Positions 23,299 through 36,828 of a DNA stretch of 64,000 nt are shown piece after piece. Position 1 is the stretch's first letter. Each line of letters starts with the position of its first letter. A program made the translations under genes and the position numbers. Below the pieces are notes generated by a model that worked only from the letters and a program-made list of their open reading frames with translations, made no database searches and had not been told where the DNA came from. The stretch is from Nemertoderma westbladi (taxonomy: Eukaryota; Xenacoelomorpha; Nemertodermatida; Nemertodermatidae), in contig JAUCBJ010001179.1 of the NCBI GenBank assembly GCA_032718475.1, positions 62,001-126,000 on the forward strand, written 5' to 3'.

Positions 23299-25386
23299 TT
23301 TGTCAAAATGTCATTTTGAAATTTTGACATGTCATTTTGCAAAAATGTCATTTTCAAAATGAAATTATGAAATGTCATTTTGTCAAAATGTCAATGTGTC
23401 AATATGTCACTTTCAAATTGACACTTTGACATGTCTTTTTGTCAAAATGTCACTTTCGAATTGACATTTTGATGTGTCATTTTGCCAAAAAGTCTCTTTC
23501 AAATTGACACTTTGACATGTCTTTTTGTGAAAATGTCACTTTCTAATTGACACTTTGACATGTCATTTTGTCAAAATGTCACTTTCAAATTGACACTTCA
23601 CATGTCTTTTTGTCAAAATGTCACCTTCGAATTGACATTTCGATGTGTCATTTTGTCAAAATGTCACTTTCAAATTGACACTTCACATGTCTTTTTGTCA
23701 AAATGTCACCTTCGAATTGACATTTCGATGTGTCATTTTGCCAAAATGTCACTTTCAAATTGACACTTTGACATGTCATTTTGTCAAAATGTCACTTTCG
23801 AATTGACATTATAACATGTATCATTTTGTCAAAATGTCATTGTGTCAAAATGTCACTTGACATGTCATTTTGCCAAAATGTCATTTTTAAATTGACATTT
23901 GCCATTTTGACATGTCATTTTGCCAAAATTTCATTTACAAATTGACATTTTGACATGTCATTTTGGCAAAATGTCATTTTCAAATTGACATTTTGTCATT
24001 TTGTCGAAATGTCATTTTGAAATTGACATTTTGACATGTCATTTTGCCAAAATGTCATTTTAAATTGACATTTGACATTTTGACATGTCATTTTGCCAAA
24101 ATGTCATTTTCAAATTGTCATTTTGTCATTTTGTCGAAATGTCATTTTGAAATTGACATTTTGACGTCATTTTGCCAAAATGTCATTTTTAAATTGACAT
24201 TTGACATTTTGACATGTCATTTTGCCAAAATTTCATTTACAAATTGACATTTTGACATGTCATTTTGCCAAAATGTCATTTTGAAATTGACATTTTGACA
24301 TGTCATTTTGTCAAAATGTCATTTTCAAATTGACATTTTGGCATGTCATTTTGGCAAAATGTCATTTTCAAATTGACATTTTGTCATTTTGTCGAAATGT
24401 CATTTTGAATTTGACATTTTGACATGTCATTTTGCCAAAATGTCATTTTAAATTGACATTTGACATTTTGACATGTCATTTTGCCAAATTGTCATTTTCA
24501 AATTGACATTTTGACATGTCATTTTGCCAAAATGTCATTTTGAAATTGACATTTTGACATGTCATTTTGCCAAAATGTCATTTTTAAATTGACATTTGAC
24601 ATTTTGACATGTCATTTTGCCAAAATGTCATTTTCAAATTGACATTTTGACATGTCATTTTGCCAAAATGTCATTTTCAAATTGACATTTTGACATGTCA
24701 TTTTGCCAAAATGTCATTTTGAAATTGACATTTTGACATGTCATTTTGCCAAAATGTCATTTTTAAATTGACATTTGACATTTTGACTTTTGTCAAAATG
24801 TCAAATGTCAATTTAAAAATCATTTTGCCAAAATGTCATTTTCAAATTGACATTTTGACATGTCATTTTGCCAAAATGTCATTTTGAAATTGACATTTTG
24901 ACATGTCATTTTGCCAAAATGTCATTTTTAAATTGACATTTGACATTTTGACATGTCATTTTGCCAAAATGTCATTTTCAAATTGACATTTTGACATGTC
25001 ATTTTGCCAAAATGTCATTTTGAAATTGACATTTTGACATGTCATTTTGCCAAAATGTCATTTTTTTATTGACATTTGACATTTTGACATGTCATTTTGC
25101 CAAAATGTCATTTTCAAATTAACATTTTGACATGTCATTTTGGCAAAATGTCATTTTCAAATTGACATTTTGTCATTTTGTCGAAATGTCATTTTGAAAT
25201 TGACATTTTGACATGTCATTTTGCCAAAATGTCATTTTTAAATTGACATTTGACATTTTGACATGTCATTTTGCCAAAATGTCATTTTCAAATTGACATT
25301 TTGACATGTCATTTTGCCAAAATGTCATTTTGAAATTGACATTTTGACATGTCATTTTGCCAAAATGTCATTTTTAAATTGAGATT
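23299..25386. repeat. 43-bp TGACATGTCA array, copy 3
   Basis: Same order of subtypes as copy 2, including the local inverted piece, here at about 24785-24820. Confidence 0.9.
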
Positions 25387-25398
25387 TTGAAATGTCAT

Positions 25399-27736
25399 AG
25401 ATTTATTGTTCTCACGATATTTGGGTTCAAACACAACGTTTTTTTGATATTTTACGAGATTTATGGTATTTTTTATTGAAAAAGCAGACATAGCTATTCC
25501 CAGCCCGTTTCTGTAACATTTAGAGAAAAGTTAACTTGTGATACTTCTTTTAGTGTTAAATTAACAGCAGATTCCAAATTCAGTAACCGTTTTTACATAT
25601 GATTTGTAGTTCTCGCGATATTTGGGTTCAAACACAACTTTTTTTGATATTTTACGAGATTTAAAGTATTTTTTATTGAAAAAGCAGACATAACTATTCC
25701 CAGTCCGTTTCTGTAACATTTAGAGAAAAGTTAACTTGTGATACTTCTTTTAGTGTTAAATTAACAGCAGATTCCAAATTCAGTAACCGTTTTTACATAT
25801 GATTTGTAGTTCTCGCGATATTTGGATTCAAACACAACGTTTTTTGATATTTTACGAGATTTAAAGTATTTTTTATTGAAAAAGCAGACATAACTATTCC
25901 CAGTCCGTTTCTATAACATTTAGAGAAAAGGTAACTTGTGATACTTCTTTTAGTGTTAAATTAACAGCAGATTCCAAATACAGTAACCGTTTTTACATAT
26001 GATTTGTAGTTCTCGCGATATTTCGGTTCAAACACAACGTTTTTTGATATTTTACGAAATTTAAGGTATTTTTTATTGAAAAAGCAGACATAACTATTCC
26101 AAGTCCGTTTTTGTAACATTTAGAGAAAAGATAACTTGTGATACTTCTTTTAGTGTTAAATTAACAGCAGATTCCAAATTCAGTAACCGTTTTTACATAT
26201 GATTTGTAGTTCTCGCGATATTTGGGTTCAAACACAACTTTTTTTGATATTTTACGAGATTTAAAGTATTTTTTATTGAAAAAGCAGACATAACTATTCC
26301 CAGTCCGTTTCTGTAACATTTAGAGAAAAGTTAACTTGTGATACTTCTTTTAGTGTTAAATTAACAGCAGATTCCAAATTCAGTAACCGTTTTTACATAT
26401 GATTTGTAGTTCTCGCGATATTTGGATTCAAACACAACGTTTTTTGATATTTTACGAGATTTAAAGTATTTTTTATTGAAAAAGCAGACATAACTATTCC
26501 CAGTCCGTTTCTATAACATTTAGAGAAAAGGTAACTTGTGATACTTCTTTTAGTGTTAAATTAACAGCAGATTCCAAATACAGTAACCGTTTTTACATAT
26601 GATTTGTAGTTCTCGCGATATTTCGGTTCAAACACAACGTTTTTTGATATTTTACGAAATTTAAGGTATTTTTTATTGAAAAAGCAGACATAACTATTCC
26701 AAGTCCGTTTTTGTAACATTTAGAGAAAAGATAACTTGTGATACTTCTTTTAGTGTTAAATTAACAGCAGATTCCAAATTCAGTAACCGTTTTTACATAT
26801 GATTTGTAGTTCTCGCGATATTTGGGTTCAAACACAACTTTTTTTGATATTTTACGAGATTTAAAGTATTTTTTATTGAAAAAGCAGACATAACTATTCC
26901 CAGTCCGTTTCTGTAACATTTAGAGAAAAGTTAACTTGTGATACTTCTTTTAGTGTTAAATTAACAGCAGATTCCAAATTCAGTAACCGTTTTTACATAT
27001 GATTTGTAGTTCTCGCGATATTTGGATTCAAACACAACGTTTTTTGATATTTTACGAGATTTAAAGTATTTTTTATTGAAAAAGCAGACATAACTATTCC
27101 CAGTCCGTTTCTATAACATTTAGAGAAAAGGTAACTTGTGATACTTCTTTTAGTGTTAAATTAACAGCAGATTCCAAATACAGTAACCGTTTTTACATAT
27201 GATTTGTAGTTCTCGCGATATTTCGGTTCAAACACAACGTTTTTTGATATTTTACGAAATTTAAGGTATTTTTTATTGAAAAAGCAGACATAACTATTCC
27301 AAGTCCGTTTTTGTAACATTTAGAGAAAAGATAACTTGTGATACTTCTTTTAGTGTTAAATTAACAGCAGATTCCAAATTCAGTAACCGTTTTTACATAT
27401 GATTTGTAGTTCTCGCGATATTTCGGTTCAAACACAACGTTTTTTGATATTTTACGAAATTTAAGGTATTTTTTATTGAAAAAGCAGACATAACTATTCC
27501 AAGTCCGTTTCTGTAACATTTAGAGAAAAGATAACTTGTGATACTTCTTTTAGTGTTAAATTAACAGCAGATTCCAAATTCAGTAACCGTTTTTACATAT
27601 GATTTGTAGTTCTCGCGATATTTCGGTTCAAACACAACGTTTTTTGATATTTTACGAGATTTAAGGTATTTTTTATTGAAAAAGCAGACATAACTGTTCC
27701 GAGTCCGTTTCTGTAACATTTAGAGAAAAGGTAACT
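25399..27736. repeat. 200-bp satellite array, unit 3
   Basis: About 11.7 units with the same three alternating variants and 600-bp super-period as in unit 2. Confidence 0.9.
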
Positions 27737-27737
27737 A

Positions 27738-27828
27738 CTGTTCAATTTATTTTATAACGCTCTATAATCTTTTATTAAATAATTGAGCAATAAATAAGTA
27801 CAGTAGTGTTACAAAATAAATTGAACTG
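27738..27828. mobile_element. 91-bp hairpin element, unit 3
   Basis: Same element and same junction as at 8402-8492. Confidence 0.6.
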
Positions 27829-27830
27829 TA

Positions 27831-28525
27831 GTATTTTACTATATTGCTTCCATAGTTACTGCAATTCAATTTACTGTACTCTTCAACTCCTGATACCGCC
27901 TTTCTCAATGTTAAATAAATTAGTGTTATCGAATATTTATTACGTAACTAGAGAGCCTCTTAACAATATAAACTAATATTGGATATGGAGTTCCGTTATG
28001 GAATTCGCCTTGCAGACACTAAATTTGCAATAACTTTTGAGTGTTTAAATGGATTTTGCTCAAATTACTTGCAAACCTTTTCTACTTCAGTGCCCTTTTA
28101 ATACTTGCAACAAAATATAACAAATTCCACAAATGATTTTATTTTACATTTTTCGCTGTGAAAAACTAAAATCAATGCAATGATACTTTTTTTCCCTATA
28201 GGAAAAAAGTGCAACTTTTTCTCCCGATATTGGGGTAAATTCAAGTGAAAATGTAACAATTTAAGAATAAAAACTGTAAGGTTTTCGTATCCACGGAATC
28301 GACCTAAATTGAACTAAAATCAGCCAGATGTCCGTCCATTAACTACATATATTTTTTAATAATCGGTATGAAATAATTACAAAAGTTAATAAAGCTAACA
28401 AAATAATAAATATACAAACTAGATAAATAAATACTGTATCACAACACAATTCCGCCTCTTTCTTCAAGTCTTGCTGTTTATGGTAACCAGCTGACGGCGG
28501 CCAGACAATTCTTAGGTAACCATAA
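27831..28525. other. 3' flank of exon D copy 4
   Basis: As at 8495-9189. No other gene seen. Confidence 0.5.
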
Positions 28526-28793
28526 TTAGCTCCGGACCAACAACCTAACAGTTCCTCTTAGTCTCTTCAACAATCGGACCACTTTATCATGGCCCATCCC
28601 GTGTAGACTCTTCCCGTTAACCGCGAGTATCTGGTTCCCCCGTCTCAATCTACCGTCGTCCACTGCCGCCCCCTTCGCGTAGACTGTCTTTACGTAGATA
28701 GGGAGGTTACCATGGGGACTGCCGTAACCGCCCACAATAGAGAATCCCAGACCCTGGGAACCCCGCTGGAGAGTTACCGTGGTAACCAAATCA
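28526..28793 (-). CDS. Exon D copy 4: C-terminal PDZ exon (Gln variant)
   Basis: Protein identical to the gene-linked exon at 43420-43687 (QGLGFS at the loop). Acceptor TTTTCAG, phase-2 entry and TAA stop are intact. This is the first complete C-D pair downstream of the gene-linked copy. Confidence 0.75.
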
Positions 28794-28914
28794 CTGAAAA
28801 TAAAAGTTAGTTAGATTATATTTGATTTTACGAAAACTACCGAACCTAAAAGGTTATTAAGACCAAAATGTTGCGATCAGTGACGATCTGATAAAAAAAA
28901 GAAATTCAACTGAC

Positions 28915-29002
28915 CCAGAATTTAACTGTTCGTGTTGTTTCTCAATATTGTCCAACTCCATCGTATCTTGACTTGACTGACTAACTTCTGTTGTTTTTGA
29001 AT
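28915..29002 (-). CDS. Exon C copy 4
   Basis: 88-bp linker exon with both splice sites intact. Same Asp-giving first bases as copies 2 and 3. Confidence 0.6.
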
Positions 29003-29450
29003 CTGCGAAATGAAATAGAAACAAATAAAATAGTCATCTAGAAATTCACACAACTTCTTAGGAAGCCAACCACTTACACGAAATTATAAAGAAAGACAAT
29101 TAAATGAATACTGGATATAAACAAATAACTATGTTTATGACTTATTGCTGTTTGTATTACGTGTGTGTGTGTATGCCGAGTGTTTGTGGCTGTGGCATAG
29201 CGCGGTCTTCCAGTAAGTAGGCCGAGTTAATATACAATTAATTTACATTTTAGAATGATAATCAACTAATAAACAAACAGCTGGGAAGCAGCACTACAAA
29301 CTCGGATCGATTACTTTTTCCGTGTAATATATTTATAGCTTTATCAAAACCGGCAGTATAGGCCTACAGTGCCGCGCAATTACTGTGAAATGTTAAACAG
29401 TTTAGGATTCATTGAGTCAGCAAACATAAATAAATATTTAACATATAAAC
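29003..29450. other. Intron between exon C and exon B remnant, copy 4
   Basis: AT-rich. No open exon seen. Confidence 0.5.
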
Positions 29451-29531
29451 CTGAAGGTAGGCCTGTTGGTGATTCCTCTTTGTAGTATTCCTTGGCGTAA
29501 TCCTGATACAGTCTCTCAAAGTCTCCCTTGT
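29451..29531 (-). pseudogene. Exon B remnant, copy 4
   Basis: The last 81 bp of exon B remain (KGDFERLYQDYAKEYYKEES onward). The upstream junction is the same CCTAGGGA as in copy 1 but joins a different point of the exon. A CCTAG acceptor would enter in phase 0 (GGA GAC AAG GGA). Confidence 0.5.
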
Positions 29532-29705
29532 CTCCCTAGGCCACGGATTCCAGAGGGGAGGACCACATTAATTCAGTCATTCTAGAACACCGACCCTGGG
29601 AATTGTATAATAATAAAATAATATAATAATATACATTGACTTTATCTAGTTCAGTTAGTTAATCTCAATCACAAAATAATAATATACACACTCATAATGA
29701 ATTAC

Positions 29706-29823
29706 CTTTGTAACAATAATTGTCTGTCCCAACTCTTTAATATTATTAAATTGCAAATGGCCGGCCGGTAATTCTTGTAAGGAATCCTGGAGAATGGACG
29801 GCTTCTTTATAATAATGCAGATA
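29706..29823 (-). CDS. Putative exon X, copy 4 (unrecognised)
   Basis: Same open segment as in copies 1-3. The acceptor here reads GAACAG, a better match to a 3' splice site than the GAATAG of the other copies. Donor ACAAAG|GTAATT is kept. Confidence 0.38.
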
Positions 29824-30570
29824 CTGTTCGTGAATAAAAACCAAACTGAACTCTAAGTAATAAGTTAAACCAGACCACCGAACGAATTATTACAACAAAG
29901 CGAAAGTGTTAAAAGTTTAAAGAAAGTTTAAAGTGATAGAATTTGTGCAGAGCTATATTAATATATTTTCGTTGTCTATAGCACAACAAAGGTAACAAGT
30001 GTCTGGCCATTGACCTACATTGGAACTCACAACCACCCAACCCACCCACACAATGAACGAAGCACAGTATTGTATGTCAGCCCGCCAGGCTGGCGCCTCC
30101 TACAACTAACATGCACACGGCCACCTTGTGAATATTGGTTGTAAAATTCTCTTGTAATAATATTTCCGAAGTCAATAAATAATTACACTTGAAATGCACT
30201 ATAGAGGGGTGGGGACGTGTTAGCGATGTCGCCCGGTGAATCTGAGCGTTTTTGGTGATCATTTCCTTAAAACATATTTTTTAAGCTCTATCTCGTGGTG
30301 TCGGTTAGAACGCGCGAAAGCGAAAATCGATGCTCATTTTTGAAAAAAATCGGAAGTTATTTGACAAAATTATGGCTAATTAACGGAAGGGCTTTTGTGT
30401 TGGCAATTTATTATTTAATACAGTTGAATATTTGGCTGACTTGAAGTTCATTAACCCAGACAATTAAATTAAAATGAGAAATTATTTCGGTAAATTGCGG
30501 CTAATTTTGGGAAGGGCTTTTGGGTTGGCAATCCAATTTAAATGAAAGGTGTTCTTCGGATAATTTGAAT
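29824..30570. other. Unassigned spacer upstream of X, copy 4
   Basis: Diverged version of the spacer. The acceptor-like run reads CCCCTCTATAG here. An extra segment of about 100 bp near 30390-30490 contains GAATATTTGGCTGACTTGAAG. No protein called. Confidence 0.4.
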
Positions 30571-30892
30571 TAATAACGAGTGCCTTACATAACGGCGCAG
30601 TGCACTTAATAACGAGTGCCCTACATAACGGCACAATGCACTTAATAACGAGTGCCCTACATAACGGCACAGTGCACTTAATAACGAGTGCACTGCATAA
30701 CGGCACAATGCACTTAATAACGAGTGCCCTACATAACGGCGCAGTGCACTTAATAACGAATGCCCTACATAACGGCACAGTGCACTTTATAACGACGCAG
30801 TGCACTTCATAAAGGTGTAGTGCACTTCATAATGGTGTAGTGCACTTCATAAAGGTGTTAGTAGTGCACTTCATAACGATGCAGTGCACTTA
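30571..30892. repeat. 36-bp GTGCAC repeat, copy 4
   Basis: About nine units. Both strands are open because the unit is 12 codons long. Confidence 0.85.
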
Positions 30893-31526
30893 ATGTTATA
30901 TGCTATAGTATATGCTATGCTATATGCTATATGCTATATATGCAAATGCTATGCTATGCTATATGTTATATGTTATATGTTATGCTATAGTACATGCTAT
31001 GCTATATGATTTATGCTATATGCTATATGCTATGCTGTATGCTATATGCTATACTAAATGCTCTGCTATATGCTATATGTTATATGTTATGCTATAGTAC
31101 ATGCTATGCTATATGCTTTATGCTATATGCTATATGCTATATGCTATATGCAATCTGCTATATGCTATATGCTATGCTATATGCTATGCTATATGCTATG
31201 CTATAAGCTATGCTATATGCTATATGCTATGCTATATGCTATATGCTATGCTATATGCTATGCTATATGCTATGCTATATGCTATGCTATATGCTATGCT
31301 ATATGCTATATGATATGCTATATGCTATATGCTATGTGCTATATACTATATGCTATATACTATATGCTATATGCTATGCTATATGTCATATGCTATATGT
31401 TATATGTTGTGCTATAGGCCATGTTATGCTATATGCTATATGCTATGCTATATGCTATATGTCATAAGCTACGCTTTATGCATATCATATGCTATATGCT
31501 ATATACTATGCTATATGCTTTCATAT
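30893..31526. repeat. TATATGC-type array, copy 4
   Basis: A short, diverged TATATGC/TATGC array that lacks the long pentamer run of copies 1-3. Confidence 0.95.
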
Positions 31527-34335
31527 GTAACTTTCAAATTGACATTTTGACATGTCATTTTGCCAAAATGACATTTTCAAATTGACATTTTGACATGTCA
31601 TTTTGCCAAAATGTCACTTTCAAATTGACAGTTTGACATGTCATTTTGCCAAAATGTTAATGTGTCAATATGTCACTTTCAAATTGACATTTTGACATGT
31701 CATTTTGCCAAAATGTCACTTTCAAATTGACAGTTTGACATGTCATTTTGCCAAAATGTTAATGTGTCAATATGTCACTTTCAAATTGACATTTTGACAT
31801 GCCATTTTGCCAAAATGTTAATGTGTCAATATGTCACTTTCAAATTGACATTTTGACATGCCATTTTGCCAAAATGTCACTTTCAAATTGACATTTTGAC
31901 ATGTCATTTTGACAAAATGTCAATGTGTCAATATGTCACTTTCAAATTGACAGTTTGACATGTCATTTTGTCAAAATGTAACTTTCAAATTGACATTTCG
32001 ACATGTCATTTTGCCAAAATGTCACTTTCAAATTGACATCTCGACATGTCATTTTGCCAAAATGTCACTTTCAAATTGACATTTTGACATGTCATTTTGC
32101 CAAAATGTCATTTTCAAGTTGACATTTTGACATTTCATTTTGCCAAAATGTCACTTTCGAATTGACATTTTCACATGTCTTTTTGCCAAAATGTCAATGT
32201 GTCAATATGTCACCTTCAAATTGACAGTTTGACATGTCATTTTGTTAAAATGTCACCTTCAAATTGACACTTTGGCATGTCATTTTGCCAAAATGTCACT
32301 TTCGAATTGACATTTTGACATGTCATTTTGCCAAAATGTCACTTTCGAATTGACATTTTGACATGTCATTTTGCCAAAATGTCATTTTCAAGTTGACATT
32401 TTGACATGTCATTTTGCCAAAATGTCACTTTCGAATTGACATTTTGATGTGTCATTTTGCCAAAATGTCACTTTCAAATTGACACTTTGACATGTCATTT
32501 TGCCAAAATGTCACTTTCAAATTGACAGTTTGACTTGTCTTTTTGTGAAAGTGTCACTTTCAAATTGACATTTTCACATGTCATTATGTCAAAATGTCAC
32601 TTTCGAATTGACATTTTAACATGTGTCATTTTGTGAAAATGTCATTGTGTCAAAATGTCACTTGACATGTCATTTTGTCAAAATGTCACTTTCAAATTGA
32701 TACTTTGACATGTCTTTTTGTCGAAATGTCACTTTCGAATTGACATTTTAACATGTGTCATTTTGTGAAAATGTCATTGTGTCAAAATGTCACTTGACAT
32801 GTCATTTTGTCAAAATGTCACTTTCAAATTGACACTTTGACATGTCTTTTTGTCAAAATGTCACTTTCGAATTGACATTTTGATGTGTCATTTTGCCAAA
32901 ATGTCACTTTCAAATTGACACTATGACATGTCATTTTGCCAAAATGTCACTTTCAAATTGACACTTTGACTTGTCTTTTTGTGAAAGTGTCACTTTCAAA
33001 TTGACATTTTCACATGTCATTATGTCAAAATGTCACTTTCGAATTGACATTTTAACATGTGTCATTTTGTCAAAATGTCATTGTGTCAAAATGTCACTTG
33101 ACATGTCATTTTGTCAAAATGTCACTTTCAAATTGACACTTTGACATGTCTTTTTGGCAAAATGTCATTTTCAAGTTGACATTTTGTCATTTTGTCAAAA
33201 TGTCATTTTGAAATTGACATTTTGACATGTCATTTTGCCAAAATGTCATTTTGAAATGACATTTTGACATGTCATTTTGCCAAAATGTCATTTTGAAATT
33301 GACATTTTGACATGTCATTTTGCCAAAATGTCATTTTTAAATTGACATTTGACATTTTGACATGTCATTTTGCCAAAATTTCATTCACAAATTGACATTT
33401 TGACATGTCATTTTGGCAAAATGTCATTTTCAAATTGTCATTTTGTCATTTTGTCGAAATGTAATTTTGAAATTGACATTTTGACATGTCATTTTGCCAA
33501 AATGTCATTTTAAATTGACATTTGACATTTTGACATGTCATTTTGCCAAAATGTCATTTTCAAATTGACATTTTGACATGTCATTTTGCCAAAATGTCAT
33601 TTTGAAATTGACATTTGACATTTTGACATGTCATTTTGCCAAAATTTCATTTACAAATTGACATTTTGACATGTCATTTTGGCAAAATGTCATTTTCAAA
33701 TTGACATTTTGTCATTTCGTCGAAATGTCATTTTGAAATTGACATTTTGACATGTCATTTTGCCAAAATGTCATTTTAAATTGACATTTGACATTTTGAC
33801 ATGTCATTTTGCCAAAATGTCATTTTCAAATTGACATTTTGACATATCATTTTGCCAAAATGTCATTTTGAAACTGACATTTTGACATGTCATTTTGCCA
33901 AAATGTCATTTTTAAATTGACATTTGACATTTTGACATGTCATTTTGCCAAAATTTCATTTACAAATTGACATTTTGACATGTCATTTTGGCAAAATGTC
34001 ATTTTCAAATTGTCATTTTGTCATTTTGTCGAAATGTCATTTTGAAATTGACATTTTGACATGTCATTTTGCCAAAATGTCATTTTAAATTGACATTTGA
34101 CATTTTGACATGTCATTTTGCCAAAATGTCATTTTCAAATTGACATTTTGACATGTCATTTTGAAATTGACATTTTGACATGTCATTTTGCCAAAATGTC
34201 ATTTTGAAATTGACATTTGACATGTCATTTTGTCAAAATGTCATTTTCAAATTGACATTTTGGCATGTCATTTTGGCAAAATGGCATTTTCAAATTGACA
34301 TTTTGTCATTTTTTCAAAATTGAGATTTTGAAATG
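31527..34335. repeat. 43-bp TGACATGTCA array, copy 4
   Basis: The 43-bp unit with TCACTTTC and TCATTTTC subtypes in blocks, ending near AAATTGAGATTTTGAAATG before the satellite. Confidence 0.9.
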
Positions 34336-34344
34336 TCATAGATT

Positions 34345-35876
34345 TATTGTTCTCACGATATTTTGGTTCAAACACAAACGTTTTTTGATATTTTACGAGA
34401 TTTAAAATATTTTTTATTGAAAAAGCAGACATAACTATTCCCAGTCCGTTTCTGTAACATTTAGAGAAAAGGTAACTTGTGATACTTCTTTTAGTGTTAA
34501 ATTAACAGCAGATTCCAAATTCAGTAACCGTTTTTACATATGATTTGTAGTTCTCGCGATATTTCGGTTCAAACACAACGTTTTTGGTATTTTACGAGAT
34601 TTAAAGTATTTTTTATTGAAAAAGCAGACATAACTATTCCCAGTCCGTTTCTGTAACATTTAGAGAAAAGTTAACTTGTGATACTTCTTTTAGTGTTAAA
34701 TTAACAGCAGATTCCAAATACAGTAACCGTTTTTACATATGATTTGTAGTTCTCGCGATATTTGGATTCAAACACAACGTTTTTTGATATTTTATGAGAT
34801 TTAAAGTATTTTTTATTGAAAAAGCAGACATAACTATTCCCAGTCCGTTTCTGTAACATTTAGAGAAAAGGTAACTTGTGATACTTCTTTTAGTGTTAAA
34901 TTAACAGCAGATTCCAAATTCAGTAACCGTTTTTACATATGATTTGTAGTTCTCGCGATATTTGGGTTCAAACACAACGTTTTTTGATATTTTACGAGAT
35001 TTAAAGTATTTTTTATTGAAAAAGCAGACATAACTATTCCCAGTCCGTTTCTGTAACATTTAGAGAAAAGGTAACTTGTGATACTTCTTTTAGTGTTAAA
35101 TTAACAGCAGATTCCAAATTCAGTAACCGTATTTACATATGATTTGTAGTTCTCGCGATATTTGGGTTCAAACACAACGTTTTTTGATATTTTACGAGAT
35201 TTAAAGTATTTTTTATTGAAAAAGCAGACATAACTATTCCCAGTCCGTTTCTGTAACATTTAGAGAAAAGGTAACTTGTGATACTTCTTTTAGTGTTAAA
35301 TTAACAGCAGATTCCAAATACAGTAACCGTTTTTACATATGATTTGTAGTTCTCGCGATATTTGGGTTCAAACACAACGTTTTTTGATATTTTACGAGAT
35401 TTAAAGTATTTTTTATTGAAAAAGCAGACATAACTATTCCCAGTCCGTTTCTGTAACATTTAGAGAAAAGGTAACTTGTGATACTTCTTTTAGTGTTAAA
35501 TTAACAGCAGATTCCAAATTCAGTAACCGTTTTTACATATGATTTGTAGTTCTCGCGATATTTGGGTTCAAACACAACGTTTTTTGATATTTTACGAGAT
35601 TTAAAGTATTTTTTATTGAAAAAACAGACATAACTGTTCCGAGTCCGTTTCTGTAACATTTAGAGAAAAGGTAACTTGTGATACTTGTTTTAGTGTTAAA
35701 TTAACAGCAGATTCCAAATTCAGTAACCGTTTTTACATATGATTTGTAGTTCTCGCGATATTTCGGTTCAAACACAACGTTTTTTGATATTTTACGAGAT
35801 TTAAAGTATTTTTTATTGAAAAAACAGACATAACTGTTCCGAGTCCGTTTCTGTAACATTTAGAGAAAAGGTAACT
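34345..35876. repeat. 200-bp satellite array, unit 4
   Basis: About 7.6 units of the 200-bp repeat. One unit is shortened to about 198 bp at CAACGTTTTTGGTATT near 34577. Confidence 0.95.
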
Positions 35877-35877
35877 A

Positions 35878-35968
35878 CTGTTCAATTTATTTTATAACGC
35901 TCTATAATCTTTTATTAAATAATTGAGCAATAAATAAGTACAGTAGTGTTACAAAATAAATTGAACTG
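35878..35968. mobile_element. 91-bp hairpin element, unit 4
   Basis: Same element and same junction as at 8402-8492. Confidence 0.6.
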
Positions 35969-35970
35969 TA

Positions 35971-36665
35971 GTATTTTACTATATTGCTTCCATAGTTACT
36001 GCAATTCAATTTACTGTACTCTTCAACTCCTGATACCGCCTTTCTCAATGTTAAATAAATTAGTGTTATCGAATATTTATTACGTAACTAGAGAGCCTCT
36101 TAACAATATAAACTAATATTGGATATGGAGTTCCGTTATGGAATTCGCCTTGCAGACACTAAATTTGCAATAACTTTTGAGTGTTTAAATGGATTTTGCT
36201 CAAATTACTTGCAAACCTTTTCTACTTCAGTGCCCTTTTAATACTTGCAACAAAATATAACAAATTCCACAAATGATTTTATTTTACATTTTTCGCTGTG
36301 AAAAACTAAAATCAATGCAATGATACTTTTTTTCCCTATAGGAAAAAAGTGCAACTTTTTCTCCCGATATTGGGGTAAATTCAAGTGAAAATGTAACAAT
36401 TTAAGAATAAAAACTGTAAGGTTTTCGTATCCACGGAATCGACCTAAATTGAACTAAAATCAGCCAGATGTCCGTCCATTAACTACATATATTTTTTAAT
36501 AATCGGTATGAAATAATTACAAAAGGTAATAAAGCTAACAAAATAATAAATATACAAACTAGATAAATAAATACTGTATCACAACACAATTCCGCCTCTT
36601 TCTTCAAGTCTTGCTGTTTATGGTAACCAGCTGACGGCGGCCAGACAATTCTTAGGTAACCATAA
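35971..36665. other. 3' flank of exon D copy 5
   Basis: As at 8495-9189. No other gene seen. Confidence 0.5.
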
Positions 36666-36802
36666 TTAGCTCCGGACCAACAACCTAACAGTTCCTCTTA
36701 GTCTCTTCAACAATCGGACCACTTTATCATGGCCCATCCCGTGTAGACTCTTCCCGTTAACCGCGAGTATCTGGTTCCCCCGTCTCAATCTACCGTCGTC
36801 CA
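36666..36802 (-). pseudogene. Exon D copy 5, N-terminal half deleted
   Basis: Only the last 45 codons of the PDZ exon remain, from about DDGRLRRGNQ to the stop. The acceptor and the ligand-binding GLGF loop are gone. At 36803 the sequence changes to a short duplicated filler (GTCGTAGTAC twice) and then to the spacer that normally lies about 1.5 kb further on. It cannot encode a working PDZ domain. Confidence 0.85.
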
Positions 36803-36828
36803 GTCGTAGTACGTCGTAGTACATTGTA

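Larger units (their letters stand above)
19234..28299. repeat. Long tandem unit 3 (9,066 bp)
   Basis: Third head-to-tail unit, close to unit 2 throughout. The main differences are a shorter 200-bp array and a few small indels in the TATGC array. Confidence 0.9.
28300..36439. repeat. Long tandem unit 4 (8,140 bp)
   Basis: Fourth head-to-tail unit. Its right part, from about 30200, is nearly identical to unit 5 at an offset of 6,754 bp. Confidence 0.9.
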
